A stretch of 64,000 bases of DNA from Ideonella_A sp963843805 (GTDB taxonomy: Bacteria > Pseudomonadota > Gammaproteobacteria > Burkholderiales > Burkholderiaceae_C): NCBI GenBank assembly GCA_963843805.1, contig CAWJLY010000009.1, forward strand, positions 992,001 through 1,056,000, read 5' to 3'. The notes beneath the pieces were generated by a model that was given only the letters and a program-made list of their open reading frames with translations, did not search any database and was not told the origin of the DNA. A program made the position numbers and the translations under genes. This document shows, one piece after another, positions 35,957 through 46,920 of the stretch (the stretch's first letter is position 1; every line of letters starts with the position of its first letter).

Positions 35957-37577
35957 TCAAGGAGACGGAAAGCAGGCTGCCGACTTGATCATGTCAGCCG
36001 CCTTTTCCGCAATCATCATCGTCGGCGCGTTGGTGTTGCCGCCGACGATCGTCGGCATGATCGATGCGTCGACCACGCGCAGCCCCCGCACGCCGTGAAC
36101 CTTCAATTGGGCGTCGACCACCGCGAGCGAATCGCTGCCCATCCGGCAGCTGCCCACCGGATGGTAGATGGTGTCGGCATGCTCGCGAATGAAGCGACTG
36201 ATTTCGTCGTCGCTGCGCGCATTGGCCGACATTGGAAGTTCTGCGCCCCCGAGATCGGCCAGCGCCGGCTGCCGCAGGATCTGGCGCATCAGCCTTGAAG
36301 CCCCGAACCATCGCCTGCAGATCGTCGGCTTCGGCAAGGAAATTGGGATCGATCAACGGGGCGGCCATCGGATCGTTGCTGGCGAGTCGCAGCGTGCCTC
36401 TGCTTTTCGGGCGAAGCAGACAGACATGGCATGAATAGCCATGGCCGAATACCGTCTTGCGGCCATGATCGACCAGTTTGCCGACGACGAAATGCAACTG
36501 CAGGTCGGGCAGCAACTCCTCGGGTCGGCTCTTGATGAAGCCGCCGGCCTCGGCGAAATTGGTCGTCAGCAGGCCGCTGCGGCTGCGATGCCCATTCGCG
36601 AGCGCCGTTCAAGCAGCCGCCAGGCGCCGGCCGATCGACAGGCCGAACAGGTCCTTCAGCTGCGGCGCGTCGACCACCTGCACCACATCGGGATGGTCGT
36701 GCAGGTTGCGAGCCGACCCCGGGCAGATCGTGCACGGGTCGCGATCCCCAGCTTGCTGCAGATGGTCGGCGGGGCCGATGCCCGACAACATCAGCAACTG
36801 CGGCGACTGCAAGGCGCCGGCGCACAGCAGAACCTCGCGGCGCGCACGCAGCTGTTTGATCGCGCCGTCCTGGCGGTATTCGATTCCGATCACGCGACGC
36901 TGCTCGTCGAACAGCAGGCGCGTCGCCTGCGCCGCAGGTGATCACGTCGAGGTTGGGCCGATCGAGGTTCGGCGTCAGATAGGCCTTGGCGGCGCTGAAG
37001 CGTTCGCCAGCCCGATGGGTGACCTGGTAGGGGCCGACACCTTCCTGCTGCGCGCCGTTGAAATCGCCGTTGAAGTGGAAGCCGGCCTGCACCGCGGCGG
37101 CGACGAACCGTGCCGTATGCGGGTTCGGGTGCAGCCAGGTCCATCACGTTGAGCGGGCCGTCGGCGCCGTGAAAGGCATCGGCGCCGCGCTCGTTGTGTT
37201 CGGCCTTGATGAAATACGGCAGCACCTCGTCGTAGCTCCAGCCGGGGTTGCCGGCGGCCGCCCAGCCGTCGTAATCGGCCCGGTGGCCGCGGATATAGAC
37301 CATCGCGTTGATCGAACTCGATCCGCCGAGCAACTTGCCGCGCGGCTGATAGCCGCGCCGGCCATTCAGGCCGGGCTGGGCGACGGTCTCGAAACGCCAG
37401 TTCGCAGCCGCCGGTCTTGGCGAGCACCGCGATGCCCGCCGGGCAGTGCACCAGCACGCTGCGGTCGGCCGGCCCGGCTTCGAGCAGCCCAACGCTGACG
37501 GCGGGATCTTCGCTCAGCCGCGCCGCCAGGACGCAGCCGGCCGAGCCGCCACCGACCACCAGATAATCGAACTCCAT
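35957..37577 (-). CDS. GMC oxidoreductase, choline-dehydrogenase-like (about six frameshifts)
   Basis: A flavoprotein alcohol dehydrogenase. The FAD-binding start is YLVVGGGSAGCVLAARLSED. Further signatures, spread over frames, are GGSSSINAMVYIRGHRADYD, GALQSPQLLMLSGIGP and the C-terminal HADTIYHPVGSCRMG with the catalytic His, then GGNTNAPTMMIAEKAADMI. GGAGAAAG precedes the ATG at 37577. Length, about 540 residues, is normal. Frame breaks lie near 37410, 37130, 36930, 36610, 36530 and 36290. Being similar to BetA does not prove choline as substrate; no betaine aldehyde dehydrogenase or BetI is nearby. It is divergent from the ABC exporter gene. Confidence 0.85.
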
Positions 37578-37795
37578 TCGAATCTTTCTCCATGGCTGCC
37601 GCGCATTCGTGCAGCCGTCCATTTGCTGCAGACCGGCACGCGACAGATCGGCGCGACCGGCGACAGCCTGGCTGAAACCCTGCCGTTCGCCGCGCTTTCG
37701 ACCGTGTGCGCTATCGTTCCGCCCTTGTGTCGCGAAGCGATTCTGAACCGGGATCACGGCGGCCGCCAAGACATCCCCGAACCCGGAGATCGCCA

Positions 37796-39684
37796 GTGCT
37801 GAAAGCCTTCGAAAATCTGGTGCACCCTTATCCGGAAACGGTGCCCGATTCGCCACCCAGAGGGTTTTTTGCCTTCTTGTGGCGCTGCACCGACGGCTTG
37901 CGGCCATTCATTTTCGCGATGACGCTGCTGACCGCCGTGATCGGCGTTTTCGAAGCGATGTTGTTCAGCATGCTGGGCAATGTCGTCGACTGGCTCGGGC
38001 CGAGCACAGCCAGCCAACTTCTGGCGCAACGAGCGCGGCAATCTGCTGCTGCTTGGCGGTCATTCTGCTGGCCAGCCCGATCGTCATTGCGCTGCAGACG
38101 ATGTTCAAGCATCAGACGCTGGCGGCCAATTTTCCGATGCGCCTGCGCTGGAATTTCCATCGTCTGATGCTCAGCCAGAGCATGGGTTTCTACCAGGACG
38201 AATTTGCCGGTCGCATCTCGACCAAGGTGATGCAGACCGCGCTGGCCGTGCGCGATGTCTGGATGATCCTGGCCGATATCCTGGTTTTCGTCGTGATCTA
38301 TTTCGTCACGATGATCGCACTGGTCGGCGGTTTCGATCTGTGGTTGCTGCTGCCGTTTACCGGATGGCTGGTGCTGTATGTCAGCGCGATGTTCTATTTC
38401 GTTCCCCGGCTGGCCCGGGTGGCCAAGGCGCAGGCCGATGCGCGATCGCTGATGACCGGCCGGGTCACCGATGCCTATGCGAATATCGCCACCGTCAAGC
38501 TGTTTTCGCATGCGCAGCGCGAAGCCGGGTTCGTGCGTGGTGCGATGCAGGAGTTCATGGTCTCGGCGCATGGCCAGATGCGGCTGGTGACCGGTTTCGA
38601 GATCGTCAATCACATCCTCAGCATGGCGCTGATCGCCAGTACGGCCGGCACGACCTTGTGGCTGTGGACGCTCGGCCAGGTCGGCATCGGCGCGGTCGCC
38701 GCGGCGACTGCGATGGCGTTGCGTCTGAACGGCATCTCGCATTGGGTGATGTGGGAGTTTGCATCGCTCTTCGAGCACATCGGCACGGTTCAGGATGGCA
38801 TCAATACGCTGTGCCGTCCGCTGGCCGTGACGGATCGGACTGATGCAAAGGCGTTGCAGGTCACGCGTGGCGAGATCAGCTTCGACCAGGTCAGCTTTTC
38901 CTATGGTGGCCAGACAAAGGTGATCGACGAATTGAACCTGCGCATCGCGCCGGGTGAAAAAATCGGCCTGGTCGGGCGCTCCGGTGCCGGCAAGTCGACC
39001 ATCGTCAACCTGCTGCTGCGTTTTTATGACATCGAGAGCGGGCGGGTGCGGATCGATGGCCAGGATATCGCGTCGGTGACGCAGGATTCGTTGCGCGCGC
39101 AGGTCGGCATGGTCACGCAGGACACCTCGTTGTTGCACCGTTCGGTGCGCGACAACATCCTCTACGGGCGGCCGCTGGCCAGTGATGCCGAGATGATTGC
39201 CGCCGCCGAGCGTGCCGAGGCTCAGCTGTTCATTGCCGGGCTGGCCGATCCGAGCGGCCGAACCGGCTACGACGCCCATGTCGGCGAGCGCGGCGTCAAA
39301 TTGTCGGGCGGCCAGCGACAGCGCATCGCGATCGCGCGGGTGATGCTGAAGGATGCACCGATCCTGTTGCTCGACGAAGCCACCAGCGCGCTCGACAGCG
39401 AAGTCGAAGCGGCGATCCAGCAAAGCCTTTATCGCCTGATGGAAGGAAAAACGGTGGTGGCGATTGCGCACCGGCTGTCGACGATTGCCGCGATGGACCG
39501 GTTGATCGTGCTGGACAAGGGACGCGTCGTCGAGGAAGGTGATCATCGCAGCTTGCTGGCCAGAGGCGGGCTGTACGCGCGCCTGTGGGCTCACCAGAGC
39601 GGCGGCTTCCTCGGTGAAGATCTTGACGACGACGAGTCGGCAGCGGACAACGGTAACCTGGGCATCGAACTGATGCGGGCCTGA
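37796..39684 (+). CDS. ABC transporter, fused permease and ATPase (MsbA/LmrA-type half-exporter)
   Basis: About 629 residues. The transmembrane domain spans residues 35-330 with segments such as FIFAMTLLTAVIGVFEAML, VWMILADILVFVVIYFV and IALVGGFDLWLLLPFTGWL. The ATPase domain has Walker A GLVGRSGAGKSTIVNLL, the signature VKLSGGQRQRIAIARVM, Walker B ILLLDEATSALDSE and the H-loop AIAHRLSTI. GTG at 37796 has GGAG ten bases upstream. Two close, compensating frame breaks near 38020 and 38050 affect the second membrane segment. The substrate is unknown; lipid or drug export is the family norm. It converges with the TonB receptor gene. Confidence 0.88.
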
Positions 39685-39763
39685 CCGCAGACCGTGACAC
39701 CGGAACACTCGCACGCCTTCGGCTCGGGTGCGATGTTTCTATGTAACGGCGTGCTGCATCCGG

Positions 39764-42077
39764 TCAGAGCTTCAACTCCAGCCGCAGATTCCACTGGGTG
39801 CGTGTGTGGCTGCGGTTTTCACTGCTGTCGCGCAGATTGCCGACATCGAAGTTGCTGACCGTTGTGTAGTCGAGCGGCGCGATGTCGTTGGCGCTGATTC
39901 GCAATGCAGCGCTCGGGTTGAAGACCCAGCTTGCGAAGACCTCGAAGCTTCGCTTGGTGGTGCTGCTGCGCCGCTGCTCGACGGTCTGCTGGACGACATA
40001 ACTCGGCGTCCAGTTCAGGTTGCCGCCAAGCGTCAGCGGCAAGCCGCGGAAGCGGTAATCGGCGCCGAGATTGGCGGTTGCCGATGGTTGCTCGTCGAGG
40101 CGATTGTCGGGCCCCGGAACGCCGTCGACCCGCGAGCGGAACACACTCAGGTTGCTTCGCAGCGCAACGGCCGGCCATTCGGGCACCTGCTCGTCGAGTC
40201 GACCCTTGGCTTCCAGTTCGATGCCCTGGGTTACCGCATGGCCGAAATTCTGCGGCTGCGAAACCCAGCGTGGTTGCGACGCCCACGGCACGGTTTGCAG
40301 ACTGGTGACGGTGCGAATGAGGTTGGTGATGCGGCGGTGAAACACGTTGACGCTGACCAGGCCGCCCGCCGGCAGATAGTGTTCGTAAGCGAGATCGAGC
40401 CCGGTCGCCAGCTCGGGGCGCAGTTGCGGGTTGCCGATGCTGTCGGCGCTGGTGGCGACATTCGGCCCGGGTGCCGGATAACGGGTCGACAGCGACGGCC
40501 TGGCGATCAGGTTGCGCAGCGTCGGTGACTTGTAGCTTCGCGTCAGCGCCAGCCGAATCTGGTCACGGCTTTTTTCGTCAGGTTTCCAGAGCGCCTGCAG
40601 CAGCGGCGTCCAGACCGCATTGCGCTGGCTGCACCGGATTGGCGCTGTCCTCGCTGCGCGTGGCGATCTGTTCCCAGCGCAGACCGGCGTAGGCCGACCA
40701 TTGCTTGTTCGGACTCCATTCGTCCTGCGCATACAAGCGCCACCCGTTGCGACGAGGCGTTGACCTCGTTGTTGAAATTGTTCAACAACGGCACGCCGTT
40801 TTGAATGCTGCTGCGTTGCTCTTCGCGGCGAATCAACTCGATGTCCCAGCCGGTGACCAGGCTGTGTTCGCTGGCGAGTTCATGCGACAGCTTGCCGATC
40901 GATGTCAGCGACCGCTCCCGAATCGAGCTGCTTTCATCGAGCCGGCGCAGCAGCTGTCCGACGGCGTCGGCCTCGAGCCGCAGGTTGTTCGATCGGCTCT
41001 CGAAGCCACCGGTGCCGAGCCGCAGATCGAGCCTTGAATCGCTGCCCAGCCGCTGCTGCCACTGGGCGTTGATCCGGGCCACGGTGTAGCGGCTGGCGCT
41101 GTCGAGATCGGCGTCGGCATAGAGCGCAGGCACGGCGCCGATCGATTGCCGAGATGACGGAGGCCCTGGCTGTCGCTGCGCGAGGCGAACATGAATGGCT
41201 GCAGGCTCAGACTGCTGCCGCCACCAAATCGCCACTGAAGACGGCCGCTTACGTTCATGCCGATGCGATGATCGCGGTCCCCGCCGGTCTCGTCCTGTTG
41301 CAGCACAACTGTACCGCTGTCGATTTCGGACAGCGTCGTCCGGTTGTCGATGGTATCGGCGCGATTGCGGCGGAATGCCGAGACCGACAGGTTGTAGACA
41401 TCGCCATCGGCGGTCGCCGAGCTTGTCGTTGCGCGTCCACGACAAACCGGGCGAGACATGACCGCGCTCGACACCACCGCTGATGCGCAGATCGTTGAGG
41501 CGCTTTTGCAATGCCTCACGCAGCACGATATTGATCGTCCCGGCAATCGCCCGGGCGCCGAATTCGGCCGTCGGTGCGCGCAGGATCTCGATCCGCTCGA
41601 CCTGATCGGGGGTCAGCGATTCGAGCGAGAAGCCGGCCGGAATGCGCTCTCCATCGATCAGCAGCTGGGTGTAGCCACCGCTCAAGCCGCGCATCCGAGG
41701 GCCGCCGCGCCGTCCGGGAGCACCGCCCGTGGTCACGCCCGGCAGACGCTTCAATACGTCGGAAACATTGTCGTCGCCGAAGCGTTCGATTTCCTCACGT
41801 CCGATGATGATCTTGGCGGCAGTCGACCGACGGCGCTGCTCGTCGTCGTCGGCGTTGGCATTGCCGGTGATTTGCACACGCTGCAACGTTGACGGTTCAC
41901 CGGCGCTTTTCGTGCACCGGCTTTTCCGCTTGTGGCGTCGATGCAGCCGGCGCGGCTGGCTGAATGGCGTCGGTCTGCGCGAGCACCGCGAACGGCATAC
42001 CGAGCAGCCAGCCCGACTGGCGCCAAAGGCGACACGGGATGAGTCCGTGCGGGTGAACACGCGTCACAAGGTACATT
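39764..42077 (-). CDS. TonB-dependent outer-membrane receptor (several frameshifts)
   Basis: About 770 residues in all. The plug domain is clear: IIIGREEIERFGDDNVSDVL, KRLPGVTTGG, MRGLSGGYTQLLIDGERIP, ESLTPDQVERIEILRAP and GARAIAGTINIVLREA. The barrel follows and ends WNLRLELKL, a typical outer-membrane C-terminus. The N-terminal signal, in another frame, runs from MYLVTRVHPH to GMPFAVLAQ. Frame breaks fall near 41900, 41430, 41130 and 40730. The ligand cannot be told; iron-siderophore, B12 and sugars are all possible. No transport partner or TonB gene is adjacent. It is convergent with the ABC exporter. Confidence 0.85.
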
Positions 42078-42292
42078 TTCGGCGTGGCCGCAAACCGACG
42101 CAGAATGCGGATGAAGTGCGAGGTCGGATCGTGCGGGTTCTGCGCGGAGGGCATGGTATGGAACGTGGCGATTTGAAGATTCGGACCCGGCAACAGGCGA
42201 CGCGTCGGCAGGCCGGCCGATCGGCCCATGGCGACGGCGGTGATGCTATCTCGGCTGGACGCCGCGCATGCCCTCAGTTCATGAGGTAAAAA

Positions 42293-42901
42293 ATGGACTC
42301 TCTGATTCCCGGACCGGGCGATGCTGACGATGCCGATCAGCACGCGACTCGCCTGGCGCGGTCCTTGACGGCCAATCCGGCGCTCGCCGACCTGGCGACC
42401 GGACTGCTTCGAACCGACGGGGCGATGGCCGACCTTGATGCGGACGAAGCCGCCTGTGTGGTGGGCTACATGGGGCTGGTGCAGTACCCGTCCGGGGCGA
42501 CGGTATTTCGTGAAGGCGACGCCAGCCGCACCAGTTATCTGTTGTTGATACTCAACGGCGAGGTGTCGGTCGAAACAGTCGATCCGGCAGGTGGCGGGCA
42601 GGTATCGATTTCGGTGCTCGGCGCCGGTAGCGTGATTGGCGAAATGGGCCTGCTCGATGGCTCGCCGCGCTCGGCAACGTGTACAGCCGCCAGTTCGCTG
42701 CAGGCTGCAGGGCTGACTCGCAAGGCGTTGCAGCGCCTGATCGATGAACACCCGCGGGTCGGAGCCAAATTGATGATCGGGCTGAGCAAACGCCTGGCTG
42801 ATCGCCTGCGTGGACTGAACGCTCAATTGCAGGTGTATGCGCGACTCAATCAGTCGTTGCAGCAGCAACTCGATCGATCGTCTCCACGCAGCCGTTTCTG
42901 A
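42293..42901 (+). CDS. Cyclic-nucleotide-binding domain protein without DNA-binding domain
   Basis: 202 residues with one cNMP-binding fold at residues about 45-160: LVQYPSGATVFREGDASRTS, then ILNGEVSVETVD and the phosphate-binding cassette GEMGLLDGSPRSATCTAA. The cassette keeps Glu and Arg, so cAMP or another cyclic nucleotide could bind. After it only a helical tail follows (VGAKLMIGLSKRLADRLRGL); no helix-turn-helix is seen, so it is not a Crp-type regulator. GAGGT is 10 bases before the ATG. It precedes the parA gene by 137 bases. Confidence 0.82.
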   Translation: MDSLIPGPGDADDADQHATRLARSLTANPALADLATGLLRTDGAMADLDADEAACVVGYMGLVQYPSGATVFREGDASRTSYLLLILNGEVSVETVDPAGGGQVSISVLGAGSVIGEMGLLDGSPRSATCTAASSLQAAGLTRKALQRLIDEHPRVGAKLMIGLSKRLADRLRGLNAQLQVYARLNQSLQQQLDRSSPRSRF

Positions 42902-43038
42902 CCGAGTCGGCTGCTCGCGATCCGGAGCTGCACGGCACTTTTGCTGCAGGGCACAATCGGGTCCGGTATTCGATTCGATCCGGGCCGGCGATCGGTTCGT
43001 CGGCAGTTGCAGCCATCAAGAAACAGCGGGAACCCAGC

Positions 43039-43810
43039 ATGCGGCGTGTCGTTTTCAATCAAAAGGGCGGGGTCGGCAAATCAACGATCACCTGCAATCT
43101 GGCTGCGATCAGCGCGCATCAGGGCCTGCGGACATTGCTGGTCGATCTGGATTCGCAGTGCAACTCGACCCGCTACCTGCTCGGCGAGGCCGCCGATGCG
43201 CCGATGGTCAATGTGGCGGAAATGTTCGAGCAGACGCTGAAATTTCTGGCCCGCCCCCGAATCGACCGCCGAATTCATCTACGAAACGCCGTTCGAGCGC
43301 CTGCACCTGATGCCGTCATCGAACGCGCTCGACGAATTGCAGGCCAAGCTCGAATCGCGGCACAAGATCTACAAGCTGCGCGAGGCGCTCGACGAGATTG
43401 CCGATCGCTACGATCGGATCTACATCGATACCCCGCCGGCGCTGAACTTTTTCACCCGCTCGGCATTGATCGCCGCTGAAGGCTGCCTGATCCCGTTCGA
43501 CTGCGACGATTTTTCGCGCCGGGCGCTGTATACGCTGCTCGAAAACGTGGAAGAGATCAAGGCCGATCACAACCCCGGGCTGCGGGTCGAGGGGATCATC
43601 GTCAACCAGTTCCAGCCGCGCGCCAACCTGCCTCAGCGGCTTGTCCAGGAACTGATCGACGAAGGGCTGCCGGTCTTGCAGCCGTATATCGGCGCGTCGG
43701 TCCGGATCCGCGAGTCTCATCAACTGGCCACCCCGATGATCCATCTCGATCCGCGCCACCGGCTGACTCAGGAGCTGGTGGCCCTGCACGACGCCTTGCC
43801 CGGCGGATGA
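43039..43810 (+). CDS. ParA family ATPase, orphan (one frameshift)
   Basis: About 257 residues. The deviant Walker A is FNQKGGVGKSTITCNLAA, Walker A' follows in TLLVDLDSQCNSTRYLLG, and Walker B is YIDTPPALNFFTRSAL. The C-terminus reads VEGIIVNQFQPRANLPQRLV, typical of chromosomal orphan ParA proteins in beta- and gammaproteobacteria. One extra C near 43255 breaks the frame between FLARPP and ESTAEFIYETPFERL. No parB or parS-like site is next to it. Its stop overlaps the ATG of the lipid kinase gene (ATGA). Cargo unknown. Confidence 0.88.
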
Positions 43811-44817
43811 CGGTACCCTCGGCAGCGGGCCCGGTGTTCATCGTGCTGAATGCCGGATCGGGGCATCAGGATCGGCAGGCACGGGTCGGTGCGATTGGCA
43901 ACGCCATGGGGCGCGCCGGGCGCCACCATGAGTTGCTGCTGTTCGATCGACAGCGCCCGATCGAGCGGGTTGCAGGCCAGGCAGTCGAAGCCGCCCGCGC
44001 AGCCGGCGGTGTGGTCGTCGCCGCTGGCGGCGACGGCACCATCAATGCAGTGGCACAGGCGGCGATTGGCAGCGGCTGTGCATTTGGCGTTCTACCGCAG
44101 GGCACCTTCAATTATTTCGGACGCACCCACGGTATTCCGGAAGAGACGCCGGCAGCCCTCGAGTTGCTGCTGAGTGGCCATCCGACACCGGTTCAGGTGG
44201 GCCGCGTCAACGGCAAGATCTTTCTTGTCAATGCCAGCCTGGGCCTGTATCCGCAACTGCTCGAGGATCGTGAGGGATTCAAGAATCGCTTCGGACGCAG
44301 CCGTGTGATCGCGATGATTGCCGCGACGGTCAGCCTGCTGCGCGAGCATCGGCAATTGCTGCTGACGGTCGATTGGACGGGCGACGAACCCCCGTTGGCG
44401 CCGACCGGCCAGTCAGGGGCGGGCAGCGGCGCGCGAGTCATCAAGACGCCGACGCTGTTTGTCGGCAACAACCGGCTGCAGCTCGACCAGATCGGGATCA
44501 GAGAGGCGCCCGAGCTGGATCGCGGCCGGCTGGTCGCCATTGCGCCGCGGGCCATCGGCACCCTCAGCATGTTTGGCATGGCGTTGCTGGGCGCCATCGG
44601 TCAGCTTGGCGACGCTGATTCGGTGCGTAGCCTGGCCTTCGAGCGCATGCGCGTGGCGCCGAAGAGCCGATGGGGCCGGCGCCGGCTGAAACTGGCGACC
44701 GACGGCGAAATCGTCTGGATGCAGCCACCCTTCGAGTTCAGCGTCTGCGAACAACCACTGTGGCTGATCAAGCGCATGGTTGCGGATGGACCAGTCACTG
44801 AGAGCACCGCGGCATGA
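43807..44817 (+). CDS. Diacylglycerol kinase family lipid kinase
   Basis: 336 residues with the DAGK catalytic motif VVVAAGGDGTINAVAQAA near residue 70 and the downstream GVLPQGTFNYFGRTHGIP. The C-terminal beta domain contains TPTLFVGNNRLQLDQIG and DGEIVWMQPPFEF. Such kinases phosphorylate diacylglycerol, sphingoid bases or other lipids at the membrane. It is flanked by four-base overlaps on both sides: with parA before and the metallophosphoesterase after, so all three are translationally coupled. Confidence 0.9.
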   Translation: MTVPSAAGPVFIVLNAGSGHQDRQARVGAIGNAMGRAGRHHELLLFDRQRPIERVAGQAVEAARAAGGVVVAAGGDGTINAVAQAAIGSGCAFGVLPQGTFNYFGRTHGIPEETPAALELLLSGHPTPVQVGRVNGKIFLVNASLGLYPQLLEDREGFKNRFGRSRVIAMIAATVSLLREHRQLLLTVDWTGDEPPLAPTGQSGAGSGARVIKTPTLFVGNNRLQLDQIGIREAPELDRGRLVAIAPRAIGTLSMFGMALLGAIGQLGDADSVRSLAFERMRVAPKSRWGRRRLKLATDGEIVWMQPPFEFSVCEQPLWLIKRMVADGPVTESTAA

Positions 44818-45674
44818 CCAGTGTGCTGCAGATTTCGGATACCCATTTCGGAACCGAGCGGGCCCCGGTCGTGCAGGCGCTGGCACAGCTGGTCGACCGG
44901 CAGAGACCGGACGTCCTGCTCGTATCGGGCGACATCACGCAGCGCGCCACGGTGGCGCAGTTCCAGGCGGCGCGTGCATTCATCGACCGGTTGAAAGTGC
45001 CGCGCGAGTTGGCCATTCCAGGCAACCACGACATCGCGCTGTTCAATGTGGTCGAGCGGATTTTTTGGCCCTATCGCAACTTCCGCCGATTTTTCGGCCC
45101 CGATCTTGAACCGGAACTGGATCTGCCAGATCTGCTGCTGCTGACCCTGAATACGACGCGCCGCTGGCGCCATGTCGATGGCGAGCTCGACAGCTCACAG
45201 ATCGAACGGGTGGCGCAGCGACTGTGGGCAGCGGCCCCTGGCCAGTTGCGAATTGTTGTCACACATCAGCCGGTGTCGGTCAGCCGGCCGACGGACCGGC
45301 ACAACCTGCTGCATGGCCACGCCGAGGCCATTCGTCGGTGGGGCGCAGCCGGCGCCGATCTCATTTTGGGTGGCCATATTCACCTGCCTTTCGTACGCGC
45401 CTTGCATCACGCCGGACCGAATCTGCAGCGGCCGCTGTGGGCGGTGCAGGCAGGAACGGCACTGTCAAGCCGGGTTCGCCACGAGGCCGAGAATTCCGTC
45501 AACCTGATTCGGTTCGACGCCCCGACGGACGACAGTCGATCGCAACCGGACGGGGCGCGGCAGGTGCTGGTCGAGCGCTGGGATTTCGAACCGGCGTCGG
45601 CCGAGTTCGTTGTTCACGAGCAACATCGCTTGGCGTGTGGCGCTGTCGACGCCAGTGGATCAACAGTCGGTTGA
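44814..45674 (+). CDS. Metallophosphoesterase
   Basis: 286 residues of the calcineurin-like fold. All metal motifs are present: QISDTHFGTE (DxH), LLVSGDITQRA (GD), AIPGNHDIALF (GNHD), VVTHQPVSV and ILGGHIHLPF (GHxH). The class III cAMP phosphodiesterase (CpdA) and lipid-headgroup phosphatases share this layout; the neighbouring cyclic-nucleotide-binding and lipid-kinase genes make either idea tempting but neither is shown. ATG overlaps the lipid kinase stop. The frame is intact. Confidence 0.9.
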   Translation: MTSVLQISDTHFGTERAPVVQALAQLVDRQRPDVLLVSGDITQRATVAQFQAARAFIDRLKVPRELAIPGNHDIALFNVVERIFWPYRNFRRFFGPDLEPELDLPDLLLLTLNTTRRWRHVDGELDSSQIERVAQRLWAAAPGQLRIVVTHQPVSVSRPTDRHNLLHGHAEAIRRWGAAGADLILGGHIHLPFVRALHHAGPNLQRPLWAVQAGTALSSRVRHEAENSVNLIRFDAPTDDSRSQPDGARQVLVERWDFEPASAEFVVHEQHRLACGAVDASGSTVG

Positions 45675-45833
45675 GGGGCAAGGTCATTCGGCCGTGGTGG
45701 TCGCACGCGCGCAGGGCGGCGACAATTCACCAGTCTGTTTCGCATTCATTTTTCTTCGTCCTCGGCAGGCCCGTTCAGTTTCCGCACATCGTGCCGGTGC
45801 TGTCGGGGATGTCGCCCCAGTGAATTTTTTCCC

Positions 45834-46385
45834 ATGTCATTGACTACTTCCGACCCGTCCGTCGCTCGAACCACATTCCCTGTTCGTCCCGCTTCGTTGC
45901 GCGATGCCAAACCGATTGGCGAAGTCCATGTCGCCGCGTGGCAGGCAGCGGTCAGCGCCGCGGGGCCGGCCGAAGCGATGCACAGCTTTGCGCTCGACCG
46001 CTGTCAGTCGTATTGGCGCGAGGCCATCGATCTGTGCGAACCCCAAGTGCTGGTGGCAACCGACAACGACAAGGTGGTCGGCTTTGTCGGATTCGATCGC
46101 TCACGCGACAAGGGAACACCGTCGACGACTGGCGAGTTGTGGGCCGTCTACGTCAGCCCGTCACACTGGGGGCGAGGTGTCGGCCTTGCCTTGTGGGATG
46201 CAGCGCGAGACGGTCTGCAAGAAGAGGGCTGCACCAAGGTCAGCATCTGGTTGCCGATGCGCTTCGAACGAACCATGCGCTTTGTCGAGCTGGCCGGTTT
46301 CAAGCGCGAGCCGTCGTCGGCCAAGACGGTCGAAATCGGCGGCGCCCGCATCGAGGAAATTCGCCTCAATCGCAGCGTCATCTGA
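45834..46385 (+). CDS. GNAT family N-acetyltransferase
   Basis: 183 residues. The acetyl-CoA-binding motif is VYVSPSHWGRGVGLALWDAA (the GRGVG loop), preceded by the strand VLVATDNDKVVGFVGFDRS and followed by RFVELAGFKRE. This is a typical small-molecule or protein N-acetyltransferase; substrate unknown. No ribosome binding site is visible before the ATG (TTTTTTCCC precedes it). It stands alone after the metallophosphoesterase gene with a 159-base gap that contains no other clear signal. Confidence 0.85.
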   Translation: MSLTTSDPSVARTTFPVRPASLRDAKPIGEVHVAAWQAAVSAAGPAEAMHSFALDRCQSYWREAIDLCEPQVLVATDNDKVVGFVGFDRSRDKGTPSTTGELWAVYVSPSHWGRGVGLALWDAARDGLQEEGCTKVSIWLPMRFERTMRFVELAGFKREPSSAKTVEIGGARIEEIRLNRSVI

Positions 46386-46569
46386 ACTGCGTTGACACGT
46401 TGGGCGTCTGGCGCCCGGCGGGGCAAGCATGACGGATCCAGCGCGCACTGTCGTCCAAAGCCTGACCCGATGTTGCGCATTTCACTGACATTGCGCAGTG
46501 GCTGGCACCCGATGCAACTTGATGTGTTGCGATTTAATCTTGCCATATCTGCTGCGCGCTGGAGACGTC

Positions 46570-46800
46570 ATGAATAGCATTCCGATCAGCCTCGATTTGC
46601 CACCGAGTTACGAATTGCGGTTTCAGTCTCTCTTCAGCGAGGGCAGGGCCTTGGCATTCCCGTGTGACGATGGCGGCACTGTGCCTCTCGACAGTTTGAG
46701 CGAGCGCGCCCGCATCAATTATTTCTATGCGCGCGCAGTTGTGGGCCGCGAGTATGCGGTTCCGGTCATTCGCGCTGCTGCCGCTTCCGGCCGTCATTGA
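46570..46800 (+). CDS. Small conserved protein of unknown function (76 aa)
   Basis: Starts MNSIPISLDLPPSYELRFQS and continues FSEGRALAFPCDDGG, LDSLSERARINYFYARAVVG. I recall the ARAVVGRE-type ending from short hypothetical proteins in Burkholderiales. GGAG lies five bases before the ATG. No membrane segment or known domain. The AT-richer region upstream (TTGATG...CATATC, 46518-46550) may hold its promoter. Confidence 0.6.
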   Translation: MNSIPISLDLPPSYELRFQSLFSEGRALAFPCDDGGTVPLDSLSERARINYFYARAVVGREYAVPVIRAAAASGRH

Positions 46801-46920
46801 CCGTCACTGTGCAGTTACCATGGACGGCACGGCTGCCTGACCGACCGTTATCCCGCCGCCCATCCGGATTGTTCCCTCCCGCCAGCCTGGCGTCCAGGTT
46901 GCGCACCTGCTGCCGCTGCC

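Noticed and set aside
37828..39714. A 628-codon open frame on the minus strand opposite the ABC exporter
   Set aside because: Shadow of the exporter gene, which has all Walker and signature motifs on the plus strand.
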